Assembly: GCA_963708325.1 (NCBI GenBank)
Contig: OY970203.1
Span: 124,001-188,000 of the forward strand
Direction: 5' to 3'
Length of the DNA: 64,000 bases
DNA from: G963708325 sp963708325
GTDB taxonomy: Bacteria; Actinomycetota; Thermoleophilia; Solirubrobacterales; 70-9
Made by a program: the position numbers and the translations under genes. This document shows positions 1 to 9,800 of this stretch, one piece after another; within the stretch, counting starts at the first letter, position 1; every line of letters begins with the position of its first letter. Under the pieces are notes generated by a model. It saw nothing but the letters and a program-made list of their open reading frames with translations, made no database searches and had not been told where the DNA came from.

Positions 1-198
1 CGCCGGCGCCCCGCTCGCGGTGAACACCGCCGCCGAGGCGACGTCCGGCTCGTCGCAGAGGACGAGCCCGAGATCGAACCCGCGTCGCTTGATTCCGCAG
101 GCGACGCCCGCCGCCCGGAAGCCCGGCGCGAGCACGGCCGGGTCGAGTTCCTCCACCCCGTCCGGCGGCCGCACCCAGATCGACCGGAGGAAGCTCAC
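1..198 (-). CDS. argJ: ArgJ, glutamate N-acetyltransferase / ornithine acetyltransferase (N-terminal 66 residues only)
   Basis: Only the first 66 codons lie in the window; the gene runs off the left edge. The reading frame opens with GTG at 198, which overlaps the TGA stop of argC in a GTGA junction. The visible sequence contains GFRAAGVACGIK, a FDLGLVLCDE stretch and AVFTASGAPA, the conserved N-terminal pattern of ArgJ (alpha subunit before the autoproteolytic site). ArgJ recycles the acetyl group between N-acetylornithine and glutamate in arginine synthesis. Its position directly after argC fits the common argC-argJ order, and translational coupling is likely. The catalytic threonine is outside the window. 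Confidence 0.85.
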   Translation of the reverse strand, partial: MSFLRSIWVRPPDGVEELDPAVLAPGFRAAGVACGIKRRGFDLGLVLCDEPDVASAAVFTASGAPA

Positions 199-1190
199 CA
201 GAGCCCCTCCCCCTCCTCCAGCCCCAGCATCAGGTTCAGGTTCTGCACGGCCTGGCCCGCCGCCCCCTTCCAGAGGTTGTCGATCGCGGCGAAGACGAGG
301 ATGCGGCCGTCGCCGCCGGCGAGGTGTATGCGGCAGAGGTTGGAGTCGCGGACGTCGCGCACGCCCGGCGGCGAGGGCATCAGCTCGACGAAGGGCTCTT
401 CCGCGTAGCGCTCCCGATAGAGCTCGGCGACCTCGCCCGCGGCGACCTCGCGCGCCGGCCGCACGTAGGCGCTGATCAGCTCCCCCTGGTCGAGCGGCAG
501 CAGGTGGGGGACGAAGGTGAGCGAGGCGTCGGCGCCCAGAGCCGCCAGCTCCTGGGCGATCTCCGGCTCGTGACGGTGGCCGGCGGTGCCGTAGGCGACG
601 GCGTTCTCGTCCATGCCGACGAAGTGCATGGCGTCGCCGCCGCCCCGGCCCGCTCCCGACACGCCCGACTTGGCGTCGACCACCACGTCCTCGATCAGCC
701 CGGCGGCGGCAAGGGGGGCGAGGGCGAGGATGGTCGCGGTCGGATAGCAGCCGGGATTGGCCACCAGGTCGGCGCCGCCGATGCGCTCGCGATTGAGCTC
801 CGTCAGCCCGTAGACGGCGTCGGCGATCAGCTCGGCCGCCGGGTGCTCGCCGTACCAGCTCTCGTAGGCGGCGACGTCGCGAATTCTGAAGTCGGCCGAC
901 AGGTCCACGACCTTCAGCCCCGCGCGGCGCAGCTCTGCCACAAGGGGCGCCGAGGCGCCGTGGGGGTAGGCGACGATCGCCGCGGCGACCGATTCGAGGT
1001 CGACCGACTCGGGGTCCTGGAGGACGAGCGGGACCCGGTAGCGCGGATAGAGCTCGTCGAGGCGCACGCCGGCATCGCCGCGGGCGGTCACGGCGGCGAG
1101 CTCGAGCCGCGGATGGCGCCACACGATCTGGGCGGCTAGGGCGCCGCCGAAGCCCGAGGCGCCGAAGACGACGACACGATGCTCACTCAC
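195..1190 (-). CDS. argC: ArgC, N-acetyl-gamma-glutamyl-phosphate reductase
   Basis: 331 residues, the normal family length. The NADPH-binding loop GASGFGGA is at residues 10-17, and the active-site segment NPGCYPT places the catalytic cysteine at residue 148. The enzyme reduces N-acetylglutamyl-5-phosphate to the semialdehyde, the third step of arginine synthesis. The start overlaps the end of pheT by 8 bases and the stop overlaps the argJ start, so argC is part of one compact minus-strand transcript that joins a tRNA synthetase block to arginine genes. No ARG box is visible directly ahead because there is no spacer. Confidence 0.96.
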   Translation of the reverse strand: MSEHRVVVFGASGFGGALAAQIVWRHPRLELAAVTARGDAGVRLDELYPRYRVPLVLQDPESVDLESVAAAIVAYPHGASAPLVAELRRAGLKVVDLSADFRIRDVAAYESWYGEHPAAELIADAVYGLTELNRERIGGADLVANPGCYPTATILALAPLAAAGLIEDVVVDAKSGVSGAGRGGGDAMHFVGMDENAVAYGTAGHRHEPEIAQELAALGADASLTFVPHLLPLDQGELISAYVRPAREVAAGEVAELYRERYAEEPFVELMPSPPGVRDVRDSNLCRIHLAGGDGRILVFAAIDNLWKGAAGQAVQNLNLMLGLEEGEGLW

Positions 1191-3636
1191 GCAGCGATCC
1201 CCCGATCTCGGCCAGCCGCTCGGCGATCGCGCCGCGCCGCCCCGCGACGTCGGCGTCGGTCAGCGTGCGATCCGGGGCGCGGAACTCCAGCCGCAGGGCG
1301 AGGCTCTTGCGGTCCTCGCCGAGCTGCTCGCCGCGATACAGGTCGAAGACCCGGGCCGATCGCAGCAGGTCGCCGCCGCCCGCCAGCACGGCCGCCCGCA
1401 CGTCCGCAGCCGGGACGGCCTCGTCGACCACGACGGCGACGTCCTCGTAGACGGCCGGATAGGCGGTGACGTCCTCGTAGCGCTCGCGGCCGGCGGCGGC
1501 GGAGGCGACCAGCTCGGCCAGCCCGACCTCGAAGGCGACCGCGGCGTCGAGGTCCCACTCGCGGGCGACCAGCGGATGCAGCTCGCCGATCCAGCCGGCC
1601 CCGGTGCCGCCGACCACGACGGCGGCGGCGCGGCCGGGGTGCAGGAACGGCTCGTCGGCGGGACTCAGCTCGAGCGGGGCGCCGAGCTGGCCGGCCAGCG
1701 CCTCCAGGGTCGCCTTCAGGGCGAAGAAGTCATTCGCCTCGCCGCCGCCGCGCCACGACGCCGGCGTCCGGCCGCTGGCCAGGCACCCCAGCCTGTGGAT
1801 CTCGGTCACCGGCGGCCGCCGCTCTCCGGCGAATGAGCCGCCGGCGGCCCCGTCGGTGGCGTCACGGCCGGGCAGGTAGACGCGGCCGGACTCGAACAAC
1901 GCCACGTGCTCGGCGCCGTGGGCGCGGTTCAGCCGCGCCGCGTCGAGCAGGCCGCCGAGCAGGGTCGTCCGCATCACGCGGTGGTCCTCGGAGAGCGGGT
2001 TGTGGACCGCCACGGCCGGCACGGCACGGCCCGACCCGGCCAGGCGCAGGCGCTCGTCGAGCGCGGCGTCGCGAAAGCTCCAGGAGAGGACCTCGTCGTA
2101 GCCGAGGTCGCGCAGCGCGTCCTCGGCGCGGCGCCGCAGCGCCTGCTCGCGGGTCAGCCCCCCGACCCGCTCGCGCACGTCCGGCAGCGTGGTGGGCAGG
2201 TGCTCGGCGAGCCCGTGCACCCGCGCCACCTCCTCGATCAGGTCGGCTTCGCGCGTGACGTCGTAGTGGCGCTCGGGCGGCACCGCGACCTCGAGGTCTT
2301 CGCCGTCGCGCTCGACGCCGAAGCCGAGCCGCTCCAGGTGGGTGGCGCAGGTGGCCGCGTCGATCGCCATCCCGAGCAGGCCCTCGACCCGCCCCGCCCG
2401 CAGGCGGACCCTGGCCGGGGCCGGAAGCTCGGCCGTCGCGTCGATCGTCCCCGGCACCAGCTTCGCTCCGCACAGCTCGACGAGCAGGCGCGAGGCGATC
2501 CGCTGCCCGCGCAGCGCCAGCTCGGGGTGGAGCTGCTTCTCGAACCGAGTCGAGGCCTCGGAGCGCAGCCCCAGCCCGCTCGACGTGGCGAGGATGTTGA
2601 CGCCGTTCCAGGTCGCCACCTCGAGCAGCACGCGCGTCGTCGCGTCCGAAACCTCGGCGGCCGCGCCCCCCATGATCCCGGCGATCCCGGCGGGGCCGTC
2701 GCGGTCGCAGACCAGGACCGCGTCCGCGTCGAACGTGCGCTCGACGCCGTCCAGGGTGGTCATGCGCTCTCCCGGGTTCGCCCGGCGGACGATCAGCTCG
2801 CCGCCCGGCACGGCGTCGAGGTCGAAGGCATGCAGGGGCTGGCCGATCAGCAGCATCACGTAGTTGGTGATGTCGACGACGTTGTTGATCGGGCGCTGGC
2901 CCGCGGCCGCCAGGCGCTGCTTCAGCCAAAGCGGTGACTGCCCCACGGTCACGTCGGTGAACACGCGCGCCGTGAACCGCGGGCACAGCTCCGGCGCCTC
3001 GACGCTGACCGAGGCGTAGTCGGCCACCGATCCCTCCCCCGCCGCCTCGGCGTCGCCCTCCCAGGGAGGCGCGGCGAGCGGCGCCTCGCTGATCGCATGC
3101 ACCTCGCGGGCGACCCCGTAGACGGCCAGGCAGTCGGGGCGGTTGGGCGTCACCTCGAGCTCCAGCACGGGGTCGCTCACCGGCAGCACCTCGGCGAGCG
3201 GGGTGCCCGGACCGGCGCCGTCGGCGAGCACGGCGATCCCGGCAGCCTCCGTCGAGATCTCCAGCTCGGCCTCCGAGAGGATCATCCCGTCGGAGGTGAC
3301 CCCGCGAAGCTCGGCCCTGCCGAGCTCGGCTCCGCCCGGCATGGTCGCGCCCGGAATCGCCACGGGCACGGCCTGGCCGGCGGCGACGTTGGGGGCGCCG
3401 CAGACGATCGTGCGCACGCCGTCGCCGGTGTCCACCTGGCACACCGAGAGTCGGTCGGCATCGGGATGCGGCTCCACCGCGAGCACGTGTCCGACCACGA
3501 ACCCGTCGGCGGCCGGGGCCCCGGCGACCGAGACGCGCTCCACCTCGGTCCCCGTCATCGCCAGGCGCTCGGCGAGCTCGTCCGGGCCCCAGCCTGGGTC
3601 GCAGTAGCTGCGCAACCAGCCGACCGGCACCCTCAT
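1183..3636 (-). CDS. pheT: PheT, phenylalanine-tRNA ligase beta subunit
   Basis: 817 residues, typical for the bacterial beta subunit. The order of domains is an N-terminal OB/EMAP-like tRNA-binding domain (around residues 40-150, with GHVLAVEPHPDADRL and CGAPNVAAGQ), the B3/B4 editing region, the B5 region, a catalytic-like core, and a C-terminal FDX-ACB anticodon-binding domain that begins near RYEDVTAYPAVYEDVA. It pairs with PheS as the alpha2beta2 synthetase and hydrolyses mischarged Tyr-tRNA(Phe). The start overlaps the pheS stop by four bases (ATGA), so the two subunits are translationally coupled. Confidence 0.97.
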   Translation of the reverse strand: MRVPVGWLRSYCDPGWGPDELAERLAMTGTEVERVSVAGAPAADGFVVGHVLAVEPHPDADRLSVCQVDTGDGVRTIVCGAPNVAAGQAVPVAIPGATMPGGAELGRAELRGVTSDGMILSEAELEISTEAAGIAVLADGAGPGTPLAEVLPVSDPVLELEVTPNRPDCLAVYGVAREVHAISEAPLAAPPWEGDAEAAGEGSVADYASVSVEAPELCPRFTARVFTDVTVGQSPLWLKQRLAAAGQRPINNVVDITNYVMLLIGQPLHAFDLDAVPGGELIVRRANPGERMTTLDGVERTFDADAVLVCDRDGPAGIAGIMGGAAAEVSDATTRVLLEVATWNGVNILATSSGLGLRSEASTRFEKQLHPELALRGQRIASRLLVELCGAKLVPGTIDATAELPAPARVRLRAGRVEGLLGMAIDAATCATHLERLGFGVERDGEDLEVAVPPERHYDVTREADLIEEVARVHGLAEHLPTTLPDVRERVGGLTREQALRRRAEDALRDLGYDEVLSWSFRDAALDERLRLAGSGRAVPAVAVHNPLSEDHRVMRTTLLGGLLDAARLNRAHGAEHVALFESGRVYLPGRDATDGAAGGSFAGERRPPVTEIHRLGCLASGRTPASWRGGGEANDFFALKATLEALAGQLGAPLELSPADEPFLHPGRAAAVVVGGTGAGWIGELHPLVAREWDLDAAVAFEVGLAELVASAAAGRERYEDVTAYPAVYEDVAVVVDEAVPAADVRAAVLAGGGDLLRSARVFDLYRGEQLGEDRKSLALRLEFRAPDRTLTDADVAGRRGAIAERLAEIGGSLRE

Positions 3637-4739
3637 GCGAACTGCTCCAGGAACCGCACGTCGTTCTCGAAGAAGAGACGCAGGTCGGGGATCCCGTGCC
3701 TGAGCATCGCAACCCGCTCGATCCCCAGCCCGAAGGCGAAGCCCTGGACCCGCTCCGGGTCGTAGCCGAAGTCCCGCACGAATCCGAATACGTTCGGGTC
3801 AACCATGCCGGCGCCGAGGATCTCGATCCACCCCACCCCCTTGCAGAGCGGGTCGCGCGAGCCGTCGCCGAGCAGACCCGATCCGCCACACCGAAAGCAG
3901 GAGACGTCGACCTCGACGCTGGGCTCGGTGAACGGGAAGAAGTGCGGCCGCAGCCTGACGTCGCGCTCGGGCCCGAACACCGCGTGGGCGAACTCGAGCA
4001 GCGTCCCCTTCAGGTCGGCGAGGGTGATATCCGCGCCCACGGCCAGCCCCTCGATCTGGTGGAACATCGGCGCGTGGGTGGCGTCGATCGTGTCGCGGCG
4101 GTAGGCCTTGCCGGGCACGACGATGAAGATCGGCGGCTCCGACGCCTCCATCGAGCGCACCTGCATCGGCGAGGTGTGGGTGCGCAGCAGCACGTCCCGC
4201 GGGCCCGGCGCCAGGCCCTCCGCCCCCGCATCGCCGGGCACGGTGGCGGGATCGACGTAGAAGGTGTCCTGGAGCATCCGCGCCGGGTGCCCCGGGGGGT
4301 GGTTGAGCGCCGTGAAGTTGTAGTAGTCGTGCTCGATCTCGGGTCCCTCCATCACCCTGTATCCGAGCCCGACGAAGACGTCCTCGATCTCCCGGCGCGT
4401 GCGGCTGATCGGATGGAGGTGCCCGACCGGGCGCGGCGGCGCGCCCGGCAGGGTGACGTCCACCGCGTCCGCGGCCAGGTGCTCGCCCAGCTCGGCCGCC
4501 TCCAGCTCCGCCGAGCGGGACTCGATCCGCTGCTCCAGCGCCGTGCGGGCGGCGTTCGCCGCCTGCCCGACCGGCCCGCGCTCCTGCGCCGGCAGCTCGG
4601 CGATCCCGCGCAGGATCCCGGTCAGCTCCGCCTTGCGCCCGAGGTAGCGGATGCGCAGCTCCTCCAGCGCGGCGCTGGAGGCCGCGGCGGCGATCGCCGC
4701 CTCCGCGTCCGTGCGAATCTGCTCGATCCGGTCAACCAT
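3633..4739 (-). CDS. pheS: PheS, phenylalanine-tRNA ligase alpha subunit
   Basis: 368 residues. An N-terminal coiled-coil arm (residues 1-95) is followed by the class II catalytic core: motif 1 around HPISRTRREIEDVF, motif 2 around YRRDTIDATHAPMFHQIEG, and motif 3 at GFAFGLGIERVAML. A small cysteine cluster (CFRCGGSG followed by a downstream C) sits before motif 3, as seen in many actinobacterial PheS proteins. It charges tRNA(Phe) with phenylalanine. It overlaps the upstream methyltransferase gene by 8 bases and pheT by 4 bases. Confidence 0.97.
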   Translation of the reverse strand: MVDRIEQIRTDAEAAIAAAASSAALEELRIRYLGRKAELTGILRGIAELPAQERGPVGQAANAARTALEQRIESRSAELEAAELGEHLAADAVDVTLPGAPPRPVGHLHPISRTRREIEDVFVGLGYRVMEGPEIEHDYYNFTALNHPPGHPARMLQDTFYVDPATVPGDAGAEGLAPGPRDVLLRTHTSPMQVRSMEASEPPIFIVVPGKAYRRDTIDATHAPMFHQIEGLAVGADITLADLKGTLLEFAHAVFGPERDVRLRPHFFPFTEPSVEVDVSCFRCGGSGLLGDGSRDPLCKGVGWIEILGAGMVDPNVFGFVRDFGYDPERVQGFAFGLGIERVAMLRHGIPDLRLFFENDVRFLEQFA

Positions 4740-5451
4740 CTCGCCCGCTCCCTTCGGCGGCGGCCGACGATATCCGCTCCAGCGCGATCGCAGCCGCCGC
4801 GGCGACGTTCAGCGACTCGGCGGCACCGGGGCGCACCGCGATCGTCAGCCGGCGCTCGCAGGCGTCCAGCACGCTGGGCGGCAGCCCCCCGCGCTCGGAC
4901 CCGAGGCAGATCGTCAGCGGCGCCGCGAGCGCGCCCAGGGGCTCGCCGCCGCGGGCGACCAGCCCGACGCGCGGCATCGGGGTGCGGTCCACGGTGCCGC
5001 GCGTGACCGCCTGGCCGAAGATCGAGCCCATGCTCGCCCGCACCGCCTTCGGCGAGAACGGATCGGCGCATCCCGGCCCGAGCACGACGGTGCCGTCGGC
5101 GAGGGCGTGAAAGCTGCGCAGGACGGCGCCGACGTTGGCGGGGTCGGCGACCGCGTGCAGGTAGGCGCAGACCGGGCCCTGCACGGGCGACCAGCGCTGG
5201 CCCCAGACGGCGATCGCCCGCGTGCCCGATCCGAGCGCCGACGCTGCCGCCAGCAGCTCCGGGTCGACCTCGGTGCCGCCGAGGTCCGTGCCGGGGGCCG
5301 TCAGCAGCGCGTGCGGCCGCTCGCCCGCCGCAAACCCGGCGGCGACGAGATCCTCGCCATCGGTGACGAACAGGCCCTCGCGGTCGCGGTGCTTTCGCAG
5401 CCGCAGCCGCCGCACCAGCCTCAGCTTCTCGTTGTCCTTGCTCGTTATCAC
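4732..5451 (-). CDS. TrmH/SpoU-family RNA 2'-O-ribose methyltransferase
   Basis: 239 residues. The three SPOUT/SpoU motifs are visible: NVGAVLRSF (motif 1), CLGSERGGLPP (motif 2) and SLNVAAAAAIAL (motif 3), forming the knotted AdoMet-binding site. The N-terminal part resembles the L30e-like substrate-binding domain of the rRNA methyltransferases that often follow rplT in Gram-positive bacteria. It probably methylates a ribose in 23S rRNA, but the target nucleotide cannot be read from sequence. The start is GTG. Translation of pheS is coupled by an 8-base overlap. Confidence 0.9.
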   Translation of the reverse strand: MITSKDNEKLRLVRRLRLRKHRDREGLFVTDGEDLVAAGFAAGERPHALLTAPGTDLGGTEVDPELLAAASALGSGTRAIAVWGQRWSPVQGPVCAYLHAVADPANVGAVLRSFHALADGTVVLGPGCADPFSPKAVRASMGSIFGQAVTRGTVDRTPMPRVGLVARGGEPLGALAAPLTICLGSERGGLPPSVLDACERRLTIAVRPGAAESLNVAAAAAIALERISSAAAEGSGRDG

Positions 5452-5527
5452 TCTGCTCTCGTTGGCGAAAAAAAGGGCGGCACCTGCCTCCAGGTCCGCC
5501 CGGGTGTTCGCTCCTGTCCGCAGCTAC

Positions 5528-5887
5528 CTACGCAGCCGCGGCCTCCCGGGCTCGCTCCACGAATCGGCGAAAGGCGTCGGCGTCGTTGACGGCGAGGTCG
5601 GCCAGCATCTTGCGATTCACCTCGACGCCGGCCTCGCTGAGGCCGTGCACGAGCTGGGAATAGCTCATGCCCTCCCGCCTTGCGGCGGCGTTTATGCGGA
5701 TGATCCACAGCCGCCGCAGGTCGCGCTTGCGCCGGCGCCGGTCGCGGTAGGCGTACTGGCCCGACCGCTGCACCTGCTCCTTCGCGAAGCGGTAGCTGGA
5801 GTGCTTGCGCCCCCAGTAGCCCTTCGCCTGCTTGAGCGTCGCGCGCCGCTTCTTGCGCCCGTGCAGCGAGCGCTTGACGCGGGTCAC
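5528..5887 (-). CDS. rplT: Ribosomal protein L20
   Basis: 119 residues, exactly the family size, rich in Arg and Lys with the N-terminal VKRSLHGRKKRR extension and the LWIIRINAAARREGMSYSQ core. L20 is an early assembly protein of the 50S subunit that binds 23S rRNA. In many bacteria it also represses its own operon by binding the mRNA leader ahead of infC or rpmI. The GTG start overlaps the rpmI stop (GTGA). In this genome the gene is separated from infC by about 8 kb of inserted genes, so the usual shared control with infC may be lost. Confidence 0.97.
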   Translation of the reverse strand: MTRVKRSLHGRKKRRATLKQAKGYWGRKHSSYRFAKEQVQRSGQYAYRDRRRRKRDLRRLWIIRINAAARREGMSYSQLVHGLSEAGVEVNRKMLADLAVNDADAFRRFVERAREAAAA

Positions 5888-6093
5888 GAGCCCCGCCCCC
5901 TCCCCGCCAGCAGGCTCCGCACCCGCTTGCGGTCCGGCTTGGATATCTCGACCGGCCGTGCGAAGCGCCGCTTCCGCGCCGGCGGCTTCTTCTCCAGGAT
6001 GTGGCTTGAGAAGGCGCGCCGCCCGCGCAGCTTGCCCCGCGCCGTCTTGCGGAACCGCTTCTTCGCGCCGGAATGCGTCTTCATCTTCGGCAT
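5884..6093 (-). CDS. rpmI: Ribosomal protein L35
   Basis: 69 residues from the ATG at 6093 (MPKMKTHSGAKKRF). A GTG three codons further upstream is possible, but the MPKMKT start is the family norm. The protein is very basic with the GAKKRFRKTARGKLRGRRAF pattern of L35. It is the first gene of the rpmI-rplT-methyltransferase-pheS-pheT-argC-argJ block. The roughly 200-base gap to the next gene upstream on this strand must hold its promoter. I see a weak CAATAG-like hexamer 10-20 bases before the start but no convincing -35. Confidence 0.95.
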   Translation of the reverse strand: MPKMKTHSGAKKRFRKTARGKLRGRRAFSSHILEKKPPARKRRFARPVEISKPDRKRVRSLLAGRGRGS

Positions 6094-6303
6094 CGGACGC
6101 ACTATTGAAGCAGACGCTCAGCGCAGCGAAGACCGAGGGCCCAAGCGCTGCTCGGCGTTGGGGTCATGTTGATCAATTCTCACTTTAGAAGCGCAGTGAT
6201 TCGGATTGCGCGCCACGGGGCCGAATACGAACAGCACCGGCGGCCATCATTGGCGATCTGGAGCGAAGGTGTGGGAATCGGAAGTCCCCATGCGGATCGG
6301 TCT

Positions 6304-6894
6304 TCATACAACGTCCCAGACCAAGAATGACTCGGCATCGAAAGCCGCGACGATCACGCCAACCAGAATCGCCACGGCCGCATCTGGGAGCCCTTCCGGC
6401 ACGGATTGACCATTGACCAACCGGAGCTCGTTGGCCCGCCTGCTGACGACGAAAGCGTTGAGCGGATAGCCAAATGCACCGCGCCTGATCGCATTGGTGG
6501 CCTCCGTGCCCAACCCAGGCTGAAGGTCAAGCCAATGAATGACGCGATCGTCGAGGAACGCGGACGGGAGGCGCATACGTGCTACTTCGGGATCCAGGCG
6601 CCGTCTCACATCGTCCTCAATAAGGAGACAACAGTCGCCATGACTCGCCAGGTCATCCAACAGCGATGCGACAGCGGAATTCGCCTCGTCCATCGTAGTG
6701 ACACCGCCCTGATCGAACCGCGGGGGGTGGTTCGTGTCGATATCGCTTGGTAGGAGCGCCCGAAAACGGCCACGCTCCAGCGGCACAGCACCGAGCACGG
6801 CCGCGGAGAGGGCATGACCCTGAGAGAGGGAATACTTGACCCAGTGGCGAGCTTCATCGACGACCGACTGCACGTCCACTGGCTTCACCGTCAC
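6304..6894 (-). CDS. Probable immunity protein for the adjacent RHS toxin
   Basis: 196 residues of unknown family. It starts inside the stop codon of the RHS gene (ATGA overlap) and is its only tightly coupled partner, the standard placement for an immunity gene in polymorphic toxin systems. Base composition looks lower in GC than the ribosomal neighbours, and the protein is acidic and soluble with no signal peptide or membrane segment. The C-terminal stretch AVAILVGVIVAAFDAE is hydrophobic but reads as a buried helix or strand. The immunity role is inferred from position only; I recognise no named domain. Confidence 0.55.
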   Translation of the reverse strand: MTVKPVDVQSVVDEARHWVKYSLSQGHALSAAVLGAVPLERGRFRALLPSDIDTNHPPRFDQGGVTTMDEANSAVASLLDDLASHGDCCLLIEDDVRRRLDPEVARMRLPSAFLDDRVIHWLDLQPGLGTEATNAIRRGAFGYPLNAFVVSRRANELRLVNGQSVPEGLPDAAVAILVGVIVAAFDAESFLVWDVV

Positions 6895-9800
6895 TTCGGC
6901 ACAACCCGCCCATCGGGATACACGCGCCAGCCGGAATGCTGCCCAGACGGGGCATAGTCGTAATGGGGACCGATCTCACCACTGTGCTCGAGATCGGGAT
7001 GGAGGCTCTCTGTAGTGTCCGGGTTGTACCACGCCCCTTCATTGCTGCCTGGGGGCCCGGTGCCCTTCCACTCCCAGCCCGATCCGGGCGGTTGGCTCGG
7101 ATCGTCGAAATTGGGCATTGCAGACGGCACGCAATCCGTGTTCTCGCCTGCCAGTGACTCCACCTCGTCGTCGGCGTTTTCTCCAATTGCGTTGTGGAGC
7201 GCGATCGCGCCAGCTGTCCCCGTTGCGACTGCCGCCGCGGCGCAGGTAGCCAGGTCGAGGCCCGGAATTTCCCATGTGGCCCCGCACAGCGCATCGGCGC
7301 CGCCGACAATCCCTGGCAGGGCGTCCTGGCCGCTGGGGTCGGTGAGATTTCCCGGGTTGTTTCGGCCGTACTGGTACGGGGCCCGGGTCAGTTCGGCAAG
7401 CGGATCGCGACTGAGGAACTGTGCCGTTGCGGGGTCGTAGAACCGCGCCCGCAGGTACTGAAAGCCGGTCGGGATGTCTCTGTACTGGCCGGCGTAGCCA
7501 AGCGGCGTCTTCTGTGTGCCCGTGCTGCCAGCCGCCGGCCCGTAGGGCTTATAGGTGTAGGTCGCGTTCAGCCCGCCGCCGACGGCGGTGATCACCCGCG
7601 TGCTGCCGAGCTGGTCGTGGTGGTAGTAATTGGCGATTCCGGCAGAGGAGATCTGCTCGATCGGCTGCCCGGTGGGACCGTAGATGTAGCTGGTCTGCCC
7701 GTCGCTTACCGCCAGCGGCAGGTCGCCGCTTCTGTCCCAACTCAGCGTCTTCGTCGTGCCGCCGCCGATCGCCTTGACCAGCAGGCCGGAACCGTCGTAG
7801 GTGAAGGTCCCCGAGCCGGCCGCCGTAAGCCGCCCGGCCTGGTCGTATGCGTAGGTCGTCGTCGGCCCGCCCGCCGGGATGAAGCTTGTGCGCTCGCCGA
7901 GCGAGTCATAGCCGAGCGTCGCGGCGCCGCCCGGCGCCGAGGCGGGAACCCCGGTGAGCTCGTTGGCGTTGTCGTATGCGTAGCCGGAGTGGCCGTCGAT
8001 CGTGGTCGGGTTGTCGGCGGAGCTGTAGGCGTAGGCGCTGGCGCCGGCCGAGGCGAGCTGGTTTAGGTCCGTGTAGGCGTAGGTGGTGCTGGCGGCGCCG
8101 GGAAGGCCCGTTTGCGACTCGCTTGAGAGCTGGCCGTTGGCGTCGCGGGCGTAGGCGAGGCTGGCCAGCGTGATCGAGCCGCCTGCGCGGGCGATCGTCG
8201 CCGAAGCCATCCGCTCGTCGTTCGTGTAGGTGTAGGTGTCGAGGTCGGTGGTCGCCGCGGGGAAGGTGATCGTGGTCAGGTTTCCGTCGCGGTCGTAGGT
8301 GAAGCCGGTCGTGTTGCCGAGCCAGTCGGTGACGCTGGCCAGGCGGTTGGCGGTGTTGTAGGAGCGGGTGACCGTGTGGCCTGAGCCCGGGTAGTTCAGC
8401 GAGGTGAGGTTGCCGGCGAGGTCGTAGCCGGAGCCGACGGTGTTTGACTGCCCGTCTGCGACCTGGGTGAGGCGGTGAAGCGAGTCGTAGCTGAGGCTGG
8501 TCGTGCCGCTGCCGTCGGTAATCGAGGTCCGCTGGTTGTCGGCGTCATAGCCGAAGCCGGCGTTCGGGGTTTGCCCGTCGGAGTAGGAGATCGAGCTCAG
8601 GCGGTCCGCCGCGTCGTAACCGAACGAGGTCGTGCGCTGCTGCGGGTCGACGGTCGTGAGCTGGTTTCCGGCCCCGTCGTAGCTGAACGTGGTCGCCCGG
8701 GCGAGCGGGTCTGTGACCGAGGCGAGGCGGTCGAGCGGGTCATAGCCGTAGGCGGTCACCTTGCCCGCGCCGTCGGTCTGGCTGGCCAGGTTGCCGTCTG
8801 CGTCGTAGGCGGATTTCAGATTCGTCCCGTCGGCCCGGTTTACCTGGGTGAGGCGGTTGGCGTTGTCGTAGTCGTAGGTGGTCTGGTTGAGATCGGGATC
8901 GGTGATCGAGGCAATGTTGCGGTCGGGGTCGTAGGTGAACCGTGTGATGTGGCCGAGGGAATCTGTGATCTGGGTGAGATCGCCGAAGGCGTTGTGGGCG
9001 AGGGTCGTGCGGTTGGCGTCCGGATTACCGCCGCTTCGATTACCGCGAGGGCTGACTGTCGAAGTCATCCGCCCGATCGAGTCGTAGAAGTACGTCGTCT
9101 TGTTCCCGGCGGCGTCCGTGACGCTCGCGAGGTCCCCGTAGGCGTCGTAGGTCAGCGGCGAGACGTTTGCGTCGGGGTCCGTGATCGAGGTGACGTCGCC
9201 GGGATGAGCGCCGTCGGCGTGGGCGTAGCGCCAGACCTCTGATTGGCCGGTGCCGACAAGCGGGGTCGAGGCCTGGGTGAGGTTGCCGTGTGCGTCGTAG
9301 GTCATCGTCGTCGTGACGCTCTTTGCGTCGGTGAGCTGGGTGGGATCGTCGAGCGCGTCGTAGGGGCCGAGGCTGGTCGTGTGGCCGAGCGCGTCTGTGA
9401 CCGAAGTCAGGTTGCCGGCGTTGTCGTAGCTCGCCGTGGTCGTGTGGCCGTTGGGGTCGGTGACAGAGCTGACGCCGAGCGTGGTCTTGTCGTAGCCGTA
9501 CCTCCAGGTCGCCGCCGAGCGGGTGCTGATGCCCTCCGTCTTGGCGGTCAAGAGGCCTCCGGCGTAGTCGTACTCGGTCTCGTTGCCGGCGGGGCTCGTG
9601 ACCACGGTGTCGGCCGGGTCGTAATGGAAGGTGGTCTCGTCGCCGACGGCGTCGGTCTGGGTCTCCACCCTGCCGCTCGAGTCGTAGGTGTTGGTCAGCG
9701 TCGTGTGGCCGCGGGCGTCCTGGACGGTGAGCAGGCGGTGGGCGTCGTAGGTGTAGTGCCAGGTGCCTCCCTTGACGTCGGTGACGTCGGTCAGGTTGCC